The notes under the pieces were generated by a model. The model was not told the DNA's origin and did not search any database. It saw only the letters and a program-made list of their open reading frames with translations. Below are positions 8,621-17,257 of a stretch of 42,890 nt of DNA, one piece after another (positions within the stretch are counted from its first letter, which is position 1; each line of letters starts with the position of its first letter). Source of the DNA: an uncultured Alphaproteobacteria bacterium (GTDB taxonomy: Bacteria; Pseudomonadota; Alphaproteobacteria; Rhizobiales; Ancalomicrobiaceae). The DNA lies in the NCBI GenBank assembly GCA_937892955.1, contig CALBKH010000006.1, forward strand, positions 1 to 42,890, given 5' to 3'. A program made the position numbers and the translations under genes.

Positions 8621-8881
8621 ATGATTTCCAAGGATGACATCCTCGACATGTGCGAACTCGACAGGGACGAGATCGAGGCGATCGCGGAGCACGAACACAT
8701 CCCGGATGTCGCCGCTGCCGCCCTCGGTGACTATCTCGTTCATCAGGTCCACGGTGCAGAGACCGTGCGCGACATGATCATCGACGATATTCGTTCGGCG
8801 ATCGATCGCAACGACGGGGCTCATGCGTCGACGCTCTACATGGCGCTTCGGCATTTCCTGACCGAGCATCCTTGTGCCTGA
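8621..8881 (+). CDS. Small acidic conserved hypothetical protein
   Basis: An 86-residue protein, strongly acidic and apparently all-helical (segments DDILDMCELDRDEIEAIAEH and RDMIIDDIRSAIDRNDG), with no signal peptide or membrane segment. I recall similar short proteins in other Hyphomicrobiales but know no function. The coding assignment is supported by a near-perfect ribosome site (GGGAGG at 8608-8613, 7 bases before the ATG), by its own AT-rich promoter region and by codon use like its neighbours. It is monocistronic by position: divergent from the asparaginase and about 350 bp ahead of pyc. Confidence 0.75.
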   Translation: MISKDDILDMCELDRDEIEAIAEHEHIPDVAAAALGDYLVHQVHGAETVRDMIIDDIRSAIDRNDGAHASTLYMALRHFLTEHPCA

Positions 8882-9227
8882 GATCTCGGTGGCGGTCCAT
8901 CGCGCCGCAACGGCTCGCACACCGAAAACACGCCGACACCGATCGATTTCGAGCCGAAGCGGCCGCCCCACCGGGCGCGTTCGGCGACGAGCGGGGCATG
9001 CCGAACATTCGGGCGCTCATGGCCCGAAGAACCGGCAGCGCGGGGCGGACGCCCCGGCCCAGAACCTTGGTCCGAGACGCACCGCAACAGATCGCCGCAT
9101 GGACCCCGCCGGCTCCCGCCGGTAGGGACAGCGTCGAGGGCCGGCCGATCGCCATCGACCGGCCGGTCGAATGCCGTTCGCCGAGGGACTCGGTCCTTCG
9201 TTTCAATCGATTGAAGGGCCACCTCCC
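8882..9227 (+). other. Gap upstream of pyc with two hairpins
   Basis: No gene is supported in these 346 bases. Two short inverted repeats are visible. One is CGGGGC/GCCCCG at 9041-9046 and 9051-9056. The other is longer, at 9139-9149 and 9154-9164 (11 positions, one mismatch, 4-base loop), about 64 bases before the pyc start. Either could lie in the pyc leader. Neither resembles a known riboswitch, and no T-run follows them. Confidence 0.4.
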
Positions 9228-12200
9228 GTGCCGCGCATCAAGAAGATTCTCGTCGCCAACCGTTCCGAGATCGCCATCCGGGTGTTCCGCGCCGCCAACG
9301 AGTTGGGGCTGGCGACGGTGGCGGTGTTCGCCGAGGAAGACAAGCTGGCGCTGCACCGCTTCAAGGCGGACGAGGCCTATCAGATCGGCAAGGGGATGGG
9401 ACCGATCGAGGCCTATCTGTCGGTCGACGAGATCCTGCGCGTGGCGAAGCTCTCCGGTGCGGATGCGATCCATCCGGGCTACGGTTTCCTGTCGGAGAGC
9501 CCGGAATTCGCCGAAGCCTGCGCCGAAGCCGGCATCACCTTCATCGGTCCGTCGCCGGAGACGATGCGGCGGCTCGGCAACAAGGTGGCGGCGCGCAACC
9601 TCGCCATCTCCTGCGGCGTGCCGGTGATGCCGGCGACCGATCCGCTGCCCGACGACATGGCCGCGGTGAAGAGGCTCGCAGCGGCGATCGGCTATCCGGT
9701 GATGCTCAAGGCGTCGTGGGGCGGCGGCGGGCGCGGCATGCGGGTCATCCGCGACGAGGCGCAGTTGATGCGCGACGTCGTCGCGGCGAAGCGCGAGGCC
9801 AAGGCCGCCTTCGGCAAGGACGAGGTCTATCTGGAGAAGCTGGTGGAGCGCGCCCGTCACGTCGAGGTGCAGATCCTCGGCGACACCGAGGGCCGAGTCG
9901 TCCACCTGTTCGAGCGCGACTGCACGGTACAGCGGCGGCACCAGAAGGTGGTGGAGCGGGCGCCGGCCCCCTACCTCGACGAGGCGCGGCGGGCGGAACT
10001 GTGCGGCCACGCCGTGAAGATCGCGCGAGCCACGAACTACGTCGCCGCCGGCACGGTCGAGTTCCTGATGGATGCCGATACGGGCGCCTTCTACTTCATC
10101 GAAGTGAACCCGCGCATCCAGGTCGAGCACACCGTCACCGAGCAGGTGACCGGCATCGACATCGTCAAGGCGCAGATCCACCTGACCGAGGGCGCGGCGA
10201 TCGGCTCGCCGGAGAGCGGCGTGCCGGCGCAAGGCGAGATCCGGCTCAACGGCCACGCTCTGCAATGCCGCATCACCACCGAGGATCCGGAGAACAACTT
10301 CGTTCCCGACTACGGCCGCATCACCGCCTATCGCGGCGCCATGGGCTTCGGCATCCGGCTCGACGGCGGCACCGCCTATTCCGGCGCGGTGATCACCCGC
10401 TGGTACGACCCGATGCTGGAGAAGGTGACCGCCTGGGCACCGACACCGACGGAAGCCATCCGGCGGATGGACCGAGCGCTGCGCGAATTCCGCATCCGTG
10501 GCGTGGCGACGAACCTGACCTTCCTCGAGAACGTCATCGGCCACCCCGATTTCCAGGACGCGAGCTACACCACGCGCTTCATCGACGAGACACCGGAGCT
10601 GTTCCGCGGGCAGAAGCGCAAGGACCGGGCGACCAAGCTCCTCACCTTCATCGCCGACGTCACCGTCAACGGCCATCCGGAGGTGCGCGGTCGCGCCGTG
10701 CCGCCGCCGGACGCGCCGAAGCCGGTGGTGCCGAAGTTCGCCGGACCGATCCTGCCGGGCACCAAGCAGATCCTCGACGAGAAGGGCCCGAAGGGTCTGG
10801 CGTCGTGGATGCTGGCGCAGCAACGGGTGCTGATCACCGACACGACCATGCGCGACGGCCACCAGTCGCTGCTCGCCACCCGCATGCGCACCCACGACAT
10901 CGTCCGCATCGCCGACGCCTACGCCAAGGGTCTGCCGGACCTGTTCTCCCTCGAATGCTGGGGCGGCGCGACCTTCGACGTCGCCATGCGCTTCCTCACC
11001 GAGGATCCGTGGGAGCGCCTCGCGCTCGTCCGCGAGAAGGCGCCGAACATCCTGTTGCAGATGCTGCTGCGCGGCGCGAACGGCGTCGGTTACGCCAACT
11101 ACCCCGACAACGTGGTGAAGTTCTTCGTGCGCGAAGCGGCTCGAGGAGGCGTCGACGTCTTCCGCATCTTCGATGCGCTCAACTGGATGGAGAACATCCG
11201 TCCGGCGATCGATGCGGTGGCGAGCGAGAACAAGGTGGCCGAGGCCGCCGTCTGCTACACCGGCGACATCCTCGATCCCGACCGGTCGAAGTACTCGCTG
11301 AAGTACTACGTCGATCTGGCCAAGGAGATGGAGAAGGCCGGCGCCCACGTGCTCGGCGTCAAGGACATGGCGGGGTTGTTGAAGCCCGCCGCCGCCAAGG
11401 CGCTGTTCGCGGCGCTGCGCCAGGAGATCGCCATCCCGATCCACTTCCACACCCACGACACCTCGGGCATTTCGGCGGCGAGCGTGCTGGCGGCGGTCGA
11501 TGCCGGGGTGGACGCGGTCGACGGGGCGGTGGACGCCTTCTCCGGCCTCACCTCGCAGCCCTGCCTCGGGTCGATCGTCTCGGCGCTGAAGGGGACGGAG
11601 CGGGATTCGGGGCTCGATCCGGCGGTGATCCGCAAGCTGTCGTTCTATTGGGAGGCGGTGCGCACCCAATATCGCGCCTTCGAGAGCGACCTCAGGTCGG
11701 GCGCTTCGGAGGTCTATCTCCACGAGATGCCGGGCGGGCAGTTCACCAACCTCAAGGAACAGGCGCGAGCGCTCGGCCTCGAGGCGAAGTGGCACGAGGT
11801 CGCCCAGGCCTATTCGGACGTCAACCGGATGTTCGGCGACATCGTCAAGGTGACGCCGACCTCCAAGGTGGTCGGCGACATGGCTCTGGCCATGGTGGCG
11901 GCCGGCCTCACGGCGGCCGAGGTCGAGGATCCGGGAAAGGACGTCGCGTTCCCGGAATCCGTCGTCCAGCTCTTCCGCGGCGATCTCGGTCAGCCGCCGG
12001 GCGGCTGGCCGAAGGCGTTGCAGACGAAGATCCTCAAGGGCCAGGCGGCCTATACCGAACGGCCGGGGTCGCTGATGGCGCCGGCCGAGCTCGAGAGCGT
12101 CCGCGCCGATGCGGCCAAGAAGACCGGGCGCGAACCGGAGGAGATCGGCGACACCGACCTCGCCAGCTTCGTCATGTACCCCAAGGTCACCGCCGACTTC

Positions 12201-12677
12201 TTCCGCATGCAGGACCTCTACGGGCCGACCTCGGCGCTGCCCACCCCCACCTACTTCTACGGGCTCCAGCCCGGCGACGAGGTGATGGTGGAGATCGAGA
12301 AGGGCAAGACGCTGGTGATCCTCGCCCAGGCGATCGGCGAGACCGACGACGGCGGCATGGTCAAGGTATTCTTCGAGCTCAACGGCCAGCCGCGCATCGT
12401 CAAGGTGCCGAACCGCTCGGCCGCCGCCAAGGTCGTCGCCCGCCGCAAGGGCGAGGAGGGCAACGAAAACCACGTCGCCGCGCCGATGCCGGGCGTGGTC
12501 TCCACCGTGGTGGTCCGGGCCGGCCAGGAGGTCCGAGCCGGCGACGTGCTCTTGTCGATCGAGGCGATGAAGATGGAGACGGCGCTGCACGCCGAGCGCG
12601 ACGGCACCATCGCCGAGGTGCTGGTGGCGACCGGTACGCCGATCGACGCCAAGGACCTGCTCGTCGTCTACGGCTGA
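9228..12677 (+). CDS. pyc: Pyruvate carboxylase
   Basis: Biotin-dependent enzyme that carboxylates pyruvate to oxaloacetate, the main anaplerotic reaction in many alphaproteobacteria. The 1,149-residue chain has the full single-polypeptide architecture. The biotin carboxylase domain (about 1-450) includes KASWGGGGRGMR for ATP and VEVQILGD, ERDCTVQRRHQKVVE and EVNPRIQVEHTVTE. The carboxyltransferase domain (about 530-800) includes TTMRDGHQSLLATR and GGATFDVAMRF. A conserved post-CT domain follows, then a C-terminal biotinyl domain with EAMKMET, the biotinylated Lys being residue 1115. The start is the GTG at 9228 (GAAGGG at 9213-9218), which puts the first strand RIKKILVANR at the usual place. 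An ATG 57 bases upstream would add 19 unrelated residues. It is monocistronic by spacing. Allosteric control by acetyl-CoA is expected for the family. Confidence 0.98.
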   Translation: MPRIKKILVANRSEIAIRVFRAANELGLATVAVFAEEDKLALHRFKADEAYQIGKGMGPIEAYLSVDEILRVAKLSGADAIHPGYGFLSESPEFAEACAEAGITFIGPSPETMRRLGNKVAARNLAISCGVPVMPATDPLPDDMAAVKRLAAAIGYPVMLKASWGGGGRGMRVIRDEAQLMRDVVAAKREAKAAFGKDEVYLEKLVERARHVEVQILGDTEGRVVHLFERDCTVQRRHQKVVERAPAPYLDEARRAELCGHAVKIARATNYVAAGTVEFLMDADTGAFYFIEVNPRIQVEHTVTEQVTGIDIVKAQIHLTEGAAIGSPESGVPAQGEIRLNGHALQCRITTEDPENNFVPDYGRITAYRGAMGFGIRLDGGTAYSGAVITRWYDPMLEKVTAWAPTPTEAIRRMDRALREFRIRGVATNLTFLENVIGHPDFQDASYTTRFIDETPELFRGQKRKDRATKLLTFIADVTVNGHPEVRGRAVPPPDAPKPVVPKFAGPILPGTKQILDEKGPKGLASWMLAQQRVLITDTTMRDGHQSLLATRMRTHDIVRIADAYAKGLPDLFSLECWGGATFDVAMRFLTEDPWERLALVREKAPNILLQMLLRGANGVGYANYPDNVVKFFVREAARGGVDVFRIFDALNWMENIRPAIDAVASENKVAEAAVCYTGDILDPDRSKYSLKYYVDLAKEMEKAGAHVLGVKDMAGLLKPAAAKALFAALRQEIAIPIHFHTHDTSGISAASVLAAVDAGVDAVDGAVDAFSGLTSQPCLGSIVSALKGTERDSGLDPAVIRKLSFYWEAVRTQYRAFESDLRSGASEVYLHEMPGGQFTNLKEQARALGLEAKWHEVAQAYSDVNRMFGDIVKVTPTSKVVGDMALAMVAAGLTAAEVEDPGKDVAFPESVVQLFRGDLGQPPGGWPKALQTKILKGQAAYTERPGSLMAPAELESVRADAAKKTGREPEEIGDTDLASFVMYPKVTADFFRMQDLYGPTSALPTPTYFYGLQPGDEVMVEIEKGKTLVILAQAIGETDDGGMVKVFFELNGQPRIVKVPNRSAAAKVVARRKGEEGNENHVAAPMPGVVSTVVVRAGQEVRAGDVLLSIEAMKMETALHAERDGTIAEVLVATGTPIDAKDLLVVYG

Positions 12678-12698
12678 GGCGACGACCGATCCGACGAC

Positions 12699-12725
12699 GC
12701 GTGACGCGGAAACCGCGCGTCACGC
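12699..12725 (+). terminator. Hairpin after pyc
   Basis: A perfect 10-bp inverted repeat (GCGTGACGCG at 12699-12708, CGCGTCACGC at 12716-12725) with a 7-base loop begins 22 bases after the pyc stop. There is no downstream T-run, so it is a candidate terminator or 3' stability hairpin only. Confidence 0.5.
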
Positions 12726-12964
12726 CGCCGCCGACGGTGACGGAGCTTGCCACACTTTCGCCATCCCGCAGCCACATTCACGAGCCTCCCTTGACGCAGA
12801 TGAGTTGCTCGACACGGCCGGCACGGTCCGTGGCGGGACCGCGGTCGGGGGGCACGCGGGCAGCTCGCCAAGGGAGCCGACCGTCCTGCGGTCGATCGTT
12901 CCGCCGACCGGTGGAGGTGCGTCGCCGGGACTCGGGTCATCCGCGAAGAAAGCACGAGGACACC

Positions 12965-13402
12965 ATGATCCGCCGCCCCCATTGGCTTCCGTCTCTCATC
13001 TTCGCCGCCGCGATCGTCGCCGGCGCGCCCGCCGCTTCGGCGATGGATACGGCGGCCAAGAAGACCGAAATTCCGGCGCTCAAGACGCAGGCGCAGACTC
13101 AGGCGAACGGGCGGCTCCGGGTGGTGGTCGAGCTGAAGGTCGGCCCGCGGGCGTCACGGCGCGTGATCAACGGCATACAGCGCAGCGTCGTGGCCGGCGC
13201 CCTGGGAACCGCGGCATGGCGCCAGCGCGGCGACGGCACCGAGGTGCACGCCGTGCCGGAGATGACGGCCGCGCCGCTGTTCGTCGCCGACGTCACCCCG
13301 GCCGAGATCGACAAGCTGGCGGCCAATCCGCGGGTCAAGCGGATCGTCCCGGAGGCGACCTGGACGCCGAAGCCGAAGAAGGCCCGTCCGGCGGCGAAAT
13401 GA
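12965..13402 (+). CDS. Small secreted protein resembling a stand-alone I9-type propeptide
   Basis: A 145-residue protein with a clear Sec signal peptide (hydrophobic core SLIFAAAIVAGAP, cleavage expected after ASA at residue 26). The mature part has the strand pattern of peptidase inhibitor I9 / subtilisin propeptides: LRVVVELKV at the start, a helix, a central LFVADVTPAEIDKLAANP helix and RVKRIVPEATW at the end. In subtilases such a domain folds the protease and then inhibits it, but no protease gene follows. The C-terminal tail is basic and Pro/Lys-rich (TPKPKKARPAAK). CGAGGA precedes the ATG at 12965. The role is unknown; a secreted or periplasmic protease inhibitor or chaperone is an inference from the fold pattern. 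A weakly similar alpha-beta plait of another family is possible. Confidence 0.6.
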   Translation: MIRRPHWLPSLIFAAAIVAGAPAASAMDTAAKKTEIPALKTQAQTQANGRLRVVVELKVGPRASRRVINGIQRSVVAGALGTAAWRQRGDGTEVHAVPEMTAAPLFVADVTPAEIDKLAANPRVKRIVPEATWTPKPKKARPAAK

Positions 13403-13579
13403 TCGGCGGCGCAGGGATCGGCGGAGGAATGACCGGGGTGCATCGAACGGTGCTTACCTCGAACGATTCCCTCTTTCCCAAAACGTGATCCTGCTCCAGT
13501 CTGCGGCAAACCCTCCCGACACCCCCGGGGCGGCGGCCGTCGACGTGCGCGCCGCGCCCGCCCGAGAAGGAAGCCTCGC

Positions 13580-14761
13580 ATGAGCAACACGGTCGTCGTC
13601 GCCGGCGTCGGCATGACGCGCTTCTTCAAGCCGAGCGAGTCGCCGCGCTACACCGAACTCGGCGCCGACGCGGTGCGCATGGCGCTCGCCGACGCCCATC
13701 TCGACTACGCCGCGGTGCAACAGGCCTATGTCGGCTACGTCTACGGCGACAGTACCTGCGGCCAGCGCGCCCTCTACGGCGTCGGGATGAGCGGCATCCC
13801 GATCGTCAACGTCAACAACAACTGCTCGACCGGCTCGACGGCGCTGTGGCTCGCCCGTAACGCCATCCGCGCCGGTCAGGCGGAGTGCGTCCTCGCCCTC
13901 GGCTTCGAGCAGATGCAACCCGGCGCCCTGGTCGAGCACTGGCAGGATCGCCCCGGCCCGCTCGACGAGTTCGTCCGCGCCGCGACCGAGGCGGCCTTCG
14001 ACCCCGGTGCGCCGATGGCGCCGATGATGTTCGGCGGCGCCGGCATCGAGCACCAGAAGCGCTGGGGCACCAAGGACGAGACCTTCGCGATGATCCGCGC
14101 CAAGGCCTCGCGCCACGCCGTGCACAACGAGCGCGCCATCTTCCGCAAGGAGGTCTCGGTCGACGACGTCATGGCCTCGCCGCACGTGACCAAACTCCTC
14201 ACCCGGCTGCAGTGCTGTCCGCCGACCTGCGGCGCGGCGGCGGCGATCCTGTGCACGCCGGAGTTCGCCCGTCGCCACGGCATCGACGCCCGCGTCACCA
14301 TCGCCGCCCAGGCGATGACCACCGACATGCCCTCGACCTTCGAGGCGCACGATCTGATGCGGGTGGTCGGCTACGACATGACCGCGGCGGCGGCGCGAGC
14401 CGTCTACGCGGAGGCCGGTATCGGCCCCGACGATGTCGACGTCGCCGAGATGCACGACTGCTTCACCGCCAACGAGCTGATCTCCTACGAAGGCCTCGGC
14501 TTCTGCCCGGAGGGCGGGGCGGAGAAGTTCATCGTCGACGGCGACAACAGCTACGGCGGCAAGGTCGTCACCAATCCCTCCGGCGGGCTCCTCTCCAAGG
14601 GCCACCCGCTCGGCGCCACCGGCCTCGCCCAGTGTTTCGAGCTGACCGGGCAGTTGCGCGGCCAGATGGGCCCGCGGCAGGTCGAGGGTGCGCGGGTGGC
14701 GCTGCAACACAACCTCGGCCTCGGCGGCGCCTGTGTCGTGACGCTCTATCGGGCGGGATGA
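13580..14761 (+). CDS. SCP-x-type thiolase / lipid-transfer protein
   Basis: A 393-residue thiolase-superfamily protein of the non-decarboxylating, sterol-carrier-protein-x-like class. Bacterial members cleave or process branched or steroid-like 3-oxoacyl-CoAs, often paired with acyl-CoA dehydrogenases and SDRs. The nucleophile is Cys82 in VNNNCSTGS, and the C-terminal motif is KGHPLGATGLAQ. The canonical second active-site Cys region is replaced by NLGLGGACVV. It starts MSNTVVVAGVGMTRF, the usual beginning for this class. AAGGA lies 8 bases upstream. The SDR gene begins 7 bp after the stop, so the two are translationally close, and with the dehydrogenase at 15646 they form an operon. Confidence 0.9.
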   Translation: MSNTVVVAGVGMTRFFKPSESPRYTELGADAVRMALADAHLDYAAVQQAYVGYVYGDSTCGQRALYGVGMSGIPIVNVNNNCSTGSTALWLARNAIRAGQAECVLALGFEQMQPGALVEHWQDRPGPLDEFVRAATEAAFDPGAPMAPMMFGGAGIEHQKRWGTKDETFAMIRAKASRHAVHNERAIFRKEVSVDDVMASPHVTKLLTRLQCCPPTCGAAAAILCTPEFARRHGIDARVTIAAQAMTTDMPSTFEAHDLMRVVGYDMTAAAARAVYAEAGIGPDDVDVAEMHDCFTANELISYEGLGFCPEGGAEKFIVDGDNSYGGKVVTNPSGGLLSKGHPLGATGLAQCFELTGQLRGQMGPRQVEGARVALQHNLGLGGACVVTLYRAG

Positions 14762-14768
14762 GGTCGCC

Positions 14769-15593
14769 ATGCGCAAGCTCGAGGGCAAGGTCGCCTATGT
14801 CACCGGTTCGGGGCGCGGTATCGGCCGCGCCGTGGCGCTGAAGCTCGCCCAGGAGGGTGCGCGGCTGGTCGTCAACGATCTCGACGCGGAGCCGGCCGAG
14901 GCGATCGTCGCCGAGATCCGGGCGATGGGCGGCGAGGCGGTGGCGGTCGTCGGATCGGTGACCGAGGAGGGCTTCGCCGAGCGCTTCGTCGCGAGCGGCC
15001 TCGAGGCCTTCGGCGAGATCGACATCCTCGTCAACAACGCCGGCTATACCTGGGACGCGCTGATCGGAAAGATGAGCGACGCCCAGTTCGACGCGATGCT
15101 CGACGTCCATCTCAAGGCGCCGTTCCGCATTCTGCGCGCCGCCGCCGAGCCGATCCGCATCCGCGCCGGAAGGGAAGCGGCCGAGGGACGCGAGGTGTTC
15201 CGCAAGGTGGTGAACATCTCGTCCGTCGCGGGCACCGGCGGCAACGTCGGGCAGGCCAACTATTCCTCGGCCAAGTCCGGCGTCATCGGCCTCACCAAGT
15301 CGCTGGCGAAGGAGTGGGGCCGCTTCAAGGTCAACGTCAACTGCGTCGCCTTCGGGCTGATCGAGACGCGTCTCACGCAAGTTTCCGACGAGAAGAAGAC
15401 CATCACGGTCGAGGGCCACGAGGTGGGCGTCGGCATGCCGGGCAAGGTCGTCGACATGATCCGCGGAATGATCCCGCTCGGCCGCGCCGGCACACCGGAA
15501 GAGGCGGCGGACGGCGTCTATCTCTTCTGCGCACCGGAATCGAATTACGTCAGCGGTCAGGTGCTGATCGTCGGCGGCGGCATGTCGCTCTGA
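14769..15593 (+). CDS. SDR-family 3-oxoacyl reductase / hydroxyacyl-CoA dehydrogenase
   Basis: NAD(P)-dependent short-chain dehydrogenase of 274 residues. The Rossmann motif TGSGRGIG lies near residue 12, the structural motif is NNAG, and the catalytic set is Ser151/152, Tyr165 and Lys169 in NYSSAKSG. Compared with FabG (about 245 residues) it has an insertion of about 15 residues before the catalytic Ser (REAAEGREVFRK) and another near the substrate loop (EKKTITVEGHEVG), as seen in SDRs that act on bulkier acyl-CoAs. Its position between a thiolase and an acyl-CoA dehydrogenase points to the hydroxyacyl-CoA dehydrogenation step, but a reductase role cannot be excluded from sequence. Confidence 0.88.
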   Translation: MRKLEGKVAYVTGSGRGIGRAVALKLAQEGARLVVNDLDAEPAEAIVAEIRAMGGEAVAVVGSVTEEGFAERFVASGLEAFGEIDILVNNAGYTWDALIGKMSDAQFDAMLDVHLKAPFRILRAAAEPIRIRAGREAAEGREVFRKVVNISSVAGTGGNVGQANYSSAKSGVIGLTKSLAKEWGRFKVNVNCVAFGLIETRLTQVSDEKKTITVEGHEVGVGMPGKVVDMIRGMIPLGRAGTPEEAADGVYLFCAPESNYVSGQVLIVGGGMSL

Positions 15594-15645
15594 TCCAATC
15601 GAGAACAGCGGCCGGATCGCACGCATCCCGCCGCGGGAGGAAATC

Positions 15646-16785
15646 ATGGTCGATCGTCCGATGTGGTGGAGCGAGGAACTGTCGATCCTCGAGGACAGCC
15701 TGACGAAGTTCTTCGAGGCCGAATATCTGCCGCACGAGGCGGAGTGGGAGAAGGCGCACATCGTGCCGCGGGCCTTCTGGGAGAAGGCGGGCGAGGCCGG
15801 CATCCTCGGCATCTCGCTGCCGGAGGACCACGGCGGCATGGGCGGCACCATCCACCACGACGCGGTGCTGTTCGATGTGCTCGGCAAGCTCGGCATCACC
15901 GGCTTCGGCGTCCACGTCCACCTGATCGCCGCCCACTACGTGCTCGCCTACGGCAACGAGGAGCAGAAGGCGCGCTGGCTGCCGAAGCTGGCGAGCGGTG
16001 AACTGATCGGCGCCATCGCCATGACCGAGCCGGGCACCGGCTCCGACCTCAAGGCGGTGAAGACACGGGCGGTGCGCGACGGCGACGACTATCGCCTCAC
16101 CGGCTCGAAGATCTTCATCTCCAACGGCATCAACGCCAATTTCCTGATGACCGTCACCAAGACCGGCGGCGAGGGCTCGAAGGGCGTGTCGCTGCTCTGC
16201 GTCGAGACGGACGGCCTCGACGGTTTCCGCCGTGGCCGCAACCTCGACAAACTCGGTCAGAAGGCGCAGGACACCGCCGAGCTGTTCTTCGACGAGGCGC
16301 GCGTGCCGGTCGCCAACCTGCTCGGCTCAGACGAGGGGCGCGGCTTCTATCAGCTGATGGAGCAGTTGCCCTACGAGCGGCTGATGCTGGCGATCGGTGC
16401 GGTCGGCTTCATCGACCGGGCGGTCGATCTGGCCCGGGTCTACACCAAGGAGCGCACCGCCTTCGGCCAGCCGATCGCCGCCTTCCAGAACACCGCCTTC
16501 AAGCTCGCCGAATGCGCAACGGAAGCGCGGATCGGCCGGGTGTTCGTCGAGGATTGCGTGGCGAAATACGCCGCCGGCCGGCTCGACGTGCCGACGGTGT
16601 CGATGGCCAAGTGGTGGACCACCGAGAAGCAGTGCGAGATCGTCGACACCTGCCTGCAGATGTTCGGCGGCTACGGCTACATGATGGAATATCCGATCAC
16701 CCGCCTCCACGCCGACAGCCGCGTGCAGAAGATCTACGGCGGGACGAACGAGATCATGAAGGAGCTGATCGCGCGGAGCCTGTGA
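15646..16785 (+). CDS. Acyl-CoA dehydrogenase (IVD/LCAD-type catalytic base)
   Basis: FAD-dependent acyl-CoA dehydrogenase of 379 residues introducing a trans-2 double bond; electrons would pass to ETF. Motifs: AMTEPGTGSDL for FAD/substrate, LTGSKIFISNG, and the C-terminal QMFGGYGYMMEYP with KIYGGTNEIM. The usual catalytic Glu before GGTN-type loops is absent (the loop reads YGGT, not YEGT). Instead Glu244 in LPYERLMLAIG sits where isovaleryl-CoA and long-chain acyl-CoA dehydrogenases carry their base, suggesting branched or long substrates. GGAGG precedes the ATG. It ends the operon that began at 13580. A palindromic-repeat region follows. Confidence 0.92.
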   Translation: MVDRPMWWSEELSILEDSLTKFFEAEYLPHEAEWEKAHIVPRAFWEKAGEAGILGISLPEDHGGMGGTIHHDAVLFDVLGKLGITGFGVHVHLIAAHYVLAYGNEEQKARWLPKLASGELIGAIAMTEPGTGSDLKAVKTRAVRDGDDYRLTGSKIFISNGINANFLMTVTKTGGEGSKGVSLLCVETDGLDGFRRGRNLDKLGQKAQDTAELFFDEARVPVANLLGSDEGRGFYQLMEQLPYERLMLAIGAVGFIDRAVDLARVYTKERTAFGQPIAAFQNTAFKLAECATEARIGRVFVEDCVAKYAAGRLDVPTVSMAKWWTTEKQCEIVDTCLQMFGGYGYMMEYPITRLHADSRVQKIYGGTNEIMKELIARSL

Positions 16786-16811
16786 GGGGACGAGGCCGTT
16801 CGCCCCGGGCG

Positions 16812-16967
16812 ACCCCTTCTCCCCTTGCGGGAGAAGGTGGCCGAAGGCCGGATGAGGGGTATGAGCCTCTCGGCCGGTTCGGAGCCCGCCGCAACGCTCG
16901 GATGCCGCTTCGTGGCGCCCCCTCATCCGCCCCTTCGGGGCACCTTCTCCCGCGAGGGGAGAAGGGT
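16812..16967. repeat. Inverted pair of REP-like palindromic elements
   Basis: Two copies of an element of about 49 bp lie in opposite orientation at 16812-16860 and 16919-16967. Each contains its own stem (CCTTCTCC ... GGAGAAGG type) plus the tail CGGATGAGGGG or its complement. Elements like this are scattered through Hyphomicrobiales genomes between genes. Another copy of the right arm occurs at 24941-24967. They lie directly after the acyl-CoA dehydrogenase stop and could act as a terminator or mRNA-stabilising structure. Confidence 0.8.
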
Positions 16968-17000
16968 GGAGCGAGCGGCGCGGCGCCCACGCCATCGCTC

Positions 17001-17136
17001 CACCGTCATCCCCGGCCGAGCGGAGCGAGGGGAAGGGGATCCAGCGGCCGTGCGCCGATCACGTCGGATGCTTTCCTCCGTGGACTCTTCGATGGATCCC
17101 CTTCCCTCGCCCTTTCGGCTCGCCGGGATGACGGTG
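17001..17136. repeat. Second inverted pair, different repeat family
   Basis: A 44-bp element at 17001-17044 (begins CACCGTCATCCCCGGCCGAG) recurs as an imperfect reverse complement at 17094-17136 (ends GCCGGGATGACGGTG). This GTCATCCC...GGGGATCC type is a different family from the pair just upstream. Together the two pairs fill most of the 472-bp gap between the two acyl-CoA dehydrogenase genes, which otherwise holds no supported gene. Confidence 0.75.
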
Positions 17137-17257
17137 GAGGGGGATGTCGACGACAGCGACGGGAGCCGGAGCCCCTCGACCGCGCCTTTCGCCGATTGCG
17201 CCGACGCCCGAAACCGGCGACCGTATCCGCCTCGCCCCATCGCCCCCGGAGCCCCCG

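Noticed and set aside
8778..12590. 1,270-codon antisense frame across pyruvate carboxylase
   Set aside because: It is the complementary strand of an unmistakable pyc gene in GC-rich DNA; the translation is His/Arg/Asp-rich without recognisable domains.
17144..17257. Upstream ATG extension of the second acyl-CoA dehydrogenase
   Set aside because: The extra 38 residues derive partly from the repeat region and are Pro/Arg-rich; the family begins at the ATG at 17258, which has a ribosome site.
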